DNA of 9,554 bases. It comes from Alphaproteobacteria bacterium (GTDB lineage Bacteria; Pseudomonadota; Alphaproteobacteria; Micavibrionales; SZUA-601). The translations under genes and the position numbers were made by a program. Location of the stretch: positions 1 through 9,554 of the forward strand of contig QKJH01000024.1 in NCBI GenBank assembly GCA_003250865.1, given 5' to 3'. Below the pieces are notes generated by a model, which was given only the letters and a program-made list of their open reading frames with translations, did no database searches and had not been told where the DNA came from. Below, piece by piece: positions 6,706 to 9,554 of the stretch. The stretch's first letter is position 1. Each line of letters starts with the position of its first letter.

Positions 6706-6734
6706 ATAATATCAGTGCAATGAAAACCTGTAAA
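6706..6734 (-). promoter_or_regulatory. Sigma70-type promoter of the prepilin gene
   Basis: On the minus strand a -35 box TTTACA (6734-6729) and a -10 box TATTAT (6711-6706) are exactly 17 nt apart, and each matches five of six consensus bases. Transcription should begin near 6699, leaving a leader of about 28 nt before ATG 6671. The promoter starts only a few bases after the fabI terminator, which isolates the prepilin transcriptionally from fabI. Confidence 0.6.
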
Positions 6735-6737
6735 TGT

Positions 6738-6769
6738 AAAAAAAACCCTTCGAGGAGGAAGGGTTTTTT
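6738..6769 (-). terminator. Rho-independent terminator of fabI
   Basis: An inverted repeat pairs 6741-6751 (AAAAACCCTTC) with 6758-6768 around a six-base loop. It is flanked by eight A on the left and six T on the right, so on the minus strand the hairpin is followed by a run of T. It lies 15 nt after the fabI stop. Its symmetry means it could also work on the plus strand, but no plus-strand gene leads into it. Confidence 0.85.
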
Positions 6770-6783
6770 AGGTGCTTTCTTTT

Positions 6784-7569
6784 TTAGCCGACAATGTGAT
6801 AGCCGGAATCAATAAATTCGATATTCCCACTGATATGATTTGCTCTATCCGAAACCAGAAAAGCAGCCATGTTGCCTACATCATTAATATCGACCAGTTC
6901 GCGCATAGGTGCTTGGGCTGCCGCTTTTTGAAGCAAGGCATCAAATTTGCCGATGCCGCTGGCTGCGCGGGTCATAATCGGCCCGGGCGAGATGGCATTA
7001 ACGCGGATTTTCTTTGGTCCCAGCTCGGCGGCCAGATAAGCTACCGAGGCCTCCAAAGACGCTTTTACAGGCCCCATGATATTATAGTTTTCGATATATT
7101 GTTGGCCGCCGTAATAGGTGGTGGTCAGCATACATCCGCCCTCTGTCATTAGAGGTTCAGCCAGTTTGGCCATACGGATAAAGGAATGAACCGAAATATC
7201 CATAGCTTCGCAGAAACCGTCTTTTGAACAATCGACCACGCGACCATGCAAATCTTCCATACGGGCAAAAGCGATTGAGTGCAAAATAAAGTCAAGCTTG
7301 CCCCATTTCTTTTTAATCTCATCATAGACGGCTTCCATTTCACCATCGTTATTGACATTCAGCGGCATGACGATAGGGGATTCAATTTCATCGGCCAAAG
7401 GACGAACATATTTTTCCGCTTTTTCGTTCAAATATGTAACGGCAATCTCGGCACCCTCGTTGCGCATGGCCTTGGCACAGCCCCATGCAATCGAGTTTTC
7501 ATTAGCAATTCCTACAATCAGGCCTTTTTTACCTTTAAGCGTGCCACAGTGGGCAATCTCACAGACCAT
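6784..7569 (-). CDS. fabI: Enoyl-[acyl-carrier-protein] reductase (NADH), FabI type
   Basis: This cytoplasmic short-chain dehydrogenase carries out the last reduction in each round of fatty acid elongation, converting trans-2-enoyl-ACP to acyl-ACP with NAD(P)H. From ATG 7569 it has 261 residues, the usual FabI length. The cofactor loop GIANENSIAWG lies at about 20-30; HSIAFA at 97-102 matches the FabI HSIxFA motif; Tyr152, Tyr162 and Lys169 have exactly the Tyr-x9-Tyr-x6-Lys spacing of E. coli Tyr146/Tyr156/Lys163. ISPGPIMTRAASGI and a closing GNIEFIDSGYHI are also family-typical. An ATG at 7584 is in frame, but GGAG at 7582-7579 lies 9 nt before ATG 7569 and nothing similar precedes 7584. 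YYGGQQYIENYN near the active site differs somewhat from common FabI forms, so a second divergent paralogue (FabI2-like) is possible. A strong terminator follows the gene. Confidence 0.9.
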   Translation of the reverse strand: MVCEIAHCGTLKGKKGLIVGIANENSIAWGCAKAMRNEGAEIAVTYLNEKAEKYVRPLADEIESPIVMPLNVNNDGEMEAVYDEIKKKWGKLDFILHSIAFARMEDLHGRVVDCSKDGFCEAMDISVHSFIRMAKLAEPLMTEGGCMLTTTYYGGQQYIENYNIMGPVKASLEASVAYLAAELGPKKIRVNAISPGPIMTRAASGIGKFDALLQKAAAQAPMRELVDINDVGNMAAFLVSDRANHISGNIEFIDSGYHIVG

Positions 7570-7669
7570 GTGTTTTTTCTCCATTATGTTTTGATAATTA
7601 ATAGGATGAATCTTTGTCCGTAACCCTTATACACAAAAACTCTTAGTGAGGCATTAACAATATGCGTTT

Positions 7670-9439
7670 CTATCCGGTAATATTAGTGTCACTTTGCTTT
7701 TCTTCAAGAGGGGTGCCGTATTCTTGTTCTCTGGTTTTTTCGGCCATATTTAAAATGGCATCTGTTGTAAAACCCATCAACGACAGCAGTTTGCTGCCCA
7801 TTTGCAGGCTCATTTCAACGGTTTCGTGGACAACATGTGTTGCACCTGCCTCTTTCAGCTTTTCTGCATGTTCTTTGTCTTTGGCGCGGGCAATAATGGT
7901 GATATTTGGATTGAACTGGTTAATGGCTTTGACCGTGCGCAAGACGGAGGCGGCTCCGTCCTGTGTTACAATGACGGCTTTGGCTTTATCGGCATTGATT
8001 TTTCGCAAGACGTGCCAATGGCTGGCATCTCCGAAATAAATTTGAACGCCCTGCTTGCGCATTTGGGTGCACAGCTCGCCGTCCGTGTCAATGGCAATAT
8101 AGGGCATTTCATTAAGCCCGGTGAACGCTGCGATGGTTTGCCCGACGCGGCCATATCCTGCAATAATGATGTGATTTGCAAGCGAGTCTTTGAATGTCGT
8201 GGCAAACGAATAATGTGAGCGTTCGCTATAGCGTTTTTGTTTTGACAAGTAAATGACCAGCTCGAATAAGATAGGTGTAATAAAGATGCACAACGTAGCG
8301 ACAATCATCATGAACTGAGCGGTGTCATAGGGTACCAGGCCGGTATTCATGGCCGGCTCCAAAATAACAAAGGCAAATTCGCCTGTACCGCTAAGCGTTA
8401 ATCCCAAGGCAGCAGCCAGTACAGCGGGTATTTTGAACAGGCGCGCACACAGAAAAATCAGCATGGTTTTAATGGTCATTAGGCCGGCAACACTTAGGGA
8501 AATGAGTACGATGTCACCCAAAATATATCCAACATCAATCTGCATGCCGATAGACAGGAAGAACAATCCCAGTAACAGGCCGCGGAATGGCTCAATATCA
8601 ACTTCTACCTGATTGTGATATTCCGTTTCCGAAAGCATCAGGCCTGCCAGAAATGCCCCGACAGCCATGCTCATCCCGGCCATGGCGCTAAGGGCGCTGG
8701 TGGTTATCACCACCAATAGAACCGTTGCCATAAACATTTCACGGCTCTGGCCGATTGAAGCAAAGCTGAGTAAAGGACGCAGTAAATAGCGGCCAAATAA
8801 CAGGATAATGGCTACGGCACCGATGGCGTGTCCCATGGCAAGGAGCAATGAGTATAGGGGATCAATATGTGTTTCCTGATTGCCCAGAAAACTCACCAAA
8901 AACAGGATGGGAACGACGGCCAGATCTTGCATAAGAAGAATGGAAAATCCAGCCTGACCCAAAGGAGAGGTCAGTTTATTTCGGTCAATTAAAAGTTTCA
9001 TCACTACGGCAGTTGATGATAGTGATAGGGCTGCGCCTATGAGGATAGAGGATTGTACACTGTTGCCGAAATAATGGGCAATGATCCCGACAACAAGACT
9101 ACAGGACAGGATTTGTGCTGAGCCCATACCAAACACATATTTTCGCATGGCCAATAACCGGCTTGATGAGAGTTCGAGTCCGATGGAAAACATCAGAAAA
9201 ACAATACCGAGTTCGGCCAAAAGGTGGATGCCATCGTTGTCCGACATGGTAATATAGTGGAAAAACGGTATTGTACCGGTAAAATGGCCGAGGCCGAAGG
9301 GCCCCAGAACCATTCCCATGGCAAGAAAACCCAAAATCGGGTTAACCTTGAAGCGATTGAAAAATGGAACAATCAAGGCGGTGACGCAAAGAAATATAAC
9401 AATTTCTTGCAGGTATGGGAAAACAAAGCTTTCCGGCAT
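7670..9439 (-). CDS. Monovalent cation:proton antiporter of the CPA2 (KefB/KefC/YbaL) family
   Basis: This 589-residue inner-membrane protein has about twelve hydrophobic segments in residues 1-400, followed by a cytosolic RCK/TrkA-N domain at about 422-540. Membrane-part motifs include FLMFSIGLEL at 81-90, LLMQDLAVVP at 168-177 with the family Gln-Asp pair at 171-172, FFLSIGMQID at 293-302 and SGTGEFAFV at 350-358. The Rossmann motif GYGRVG lies at 428-433, with acidic Asp451 at the end of the second strand, predicting NAD(H) or adenine nucleotide binding. Kef proteins export K+ in exchange for H+ and acidify the cytoplasm in electrophile stress, gated by glutathione adducts. Whether this one is glutathione-gated cannot be told, and no KefF/KefG-type ancillary gene is seen. 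The ATG at 9439 lacks a good ribosome site. The stop lies about 100 nt before the fabI start with no hairpin between, so read-through into fabI is possible. Confidence 0.9.
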   Translation of the reverse strand: MPESFVFPYLQEIVIFLCVTALIVPFFNRFKVNPILGFLAMGMVLGPFGLGHFTGTIPFFHYITMSDNDGIHLLAELGIVFLMFSIGLELSSSRLLAMRKYVFGMGSAQILSCSLVVGIIAHYFGNSVQSSILIGAALSLSSTAVVMKLLIDRNKLTSPLGQAGFSILLMQDLAVVPILFLVSFLGNQETHIDPLYSLLLAMGHAIGAVAIILLFGRYLLRPLLSFASIGQSREMFMATVLLVVITTSALSAMAGMSMAVGAFLAGLMLSETEYHNQVEVDIEPFRGLLLGLFFLSIGMQIDVGYILGDIVLISLSVAGLMTIKTMLIFLCARLFKIPAVLAAALGLTLSGTGEFAFVILEPAMNTGLVPYDTAQFMMIVATLCIFITPILFELVIYLSKQKRYSERSHYSFATTFKDSLANHIIIAGYGRVGQTIAAFTGLNEMPYIAIDTDGELCTQMRKQGVQIYFGDASHWHVLRKINADKAKAVIVTQDGAASVLRTVKAINQFNPNITIIARAKDKEHAEKLKEAGATHVVHETVEMSLQMGSKLLSLMGFTTDAILNMAEKTREQEYGTPLEEKQSDTNITG

Positions 9440-9517
9440 GGTGTTTCTTTTTATATCAGTTTGACAATAACAATATTATGGCGGTAAATCAGCAAACTAA
9501 TCGTTAAGGAAAACCAT

Positions 9518-9554
9518 AAAAAAAGCCTTTTTAAAAAACTAAAAAGGCTTTCTT
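9518..9554 (-). terminator. Rho-independent terminator at the right edge
   Basis: AAAGCCTTTTT at 9522-9532 pairs with AAAAAGGCTTT at 9541-9551 around an eight-base loop. Seven A at 9518-9524 become the T run on the minus strand. The gene to the left starts and points away, so this most likely ends a minus-strand gene just beyond the window and separates it from the antiporter gene. Confidence 0.75.

Noticed and set aside
6772..7152. Plus-strand open frame opposite fabI
   Set aside because: It is a shadow of the fabI coding strand; the fabI motifs fix the true strand.
9440..9517. Promoter for the antiporter gene
   Set aside because: TAATAT and TATAAA boxes occur on the minus strand, but neither has a reasonable -35 box at 16-18 nt, so no promoter is claimed.

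Overview
The window is about 9.5 kb of moderately AT-rich, densely packed bacterial chromosome. It holds nine protein genes and no RNA genes, insertion sequences or CRISPR repeats. Gram-negative gene content (enoyl-ACP reductase FabI, a Kef-type K+/H+ antiporter, a NAPE-PLD-like metallo-hydrolase, a type IV prepilin) fits a proteobacterium. The style of the FabI and of the lone prepilin makes a low-GC alphaproteobacterium my best guess, but this is inference, not a placement.

Left part (1-3655, + strand): four tightly packed genes, probably the 3' part of an operon that starts left of the window. In order they are (i) a protein already open at the left edge that joins a GNAT-like acyltransferase region to a DapF-like epimerase/racemase domain with both catalytic cysteines; (ii) a VanX/DdpX-type M15 D,D-dipeptidase, overlapping (i) by 41 nt; (iii) a 249-residue protein I do not recognise; (iv) an AstE/AspA-type M14 zinc deacylase. 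Acyl transfer, stereo-inversion, dipeptide hydrolysis and deacylation together suggest a small pathway handling N-acylated and/or D-amino acids. I cannot name this as a known system, and it is the best candidate here for something undescribed.

Middle (3652-5803, - strand): a two-gene unit with an ArsP_1/COG0701-type permease carrying a Cys/His-rich N-terminus, translationally coupled to a membrane-anchored NAPE-PLD-like metallo-beta-lactamase-fold hydrolase. Its last stop codon shares a CTAG palindrome with the stop of the convergent M14 gene.

Right part (5907-9554, - strand): a lone type IV pilin-like prepilin with a good sigma70-type promoter; then fabI with a strong hairpin terminator; then a KefB/KefC-type antiporter. 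A second terminator hairpin at the right edge probably ends a minus-strand gene beyond the window. No stretch longer than 300 bases lacks a gene; the longest gap is 6672-6783.
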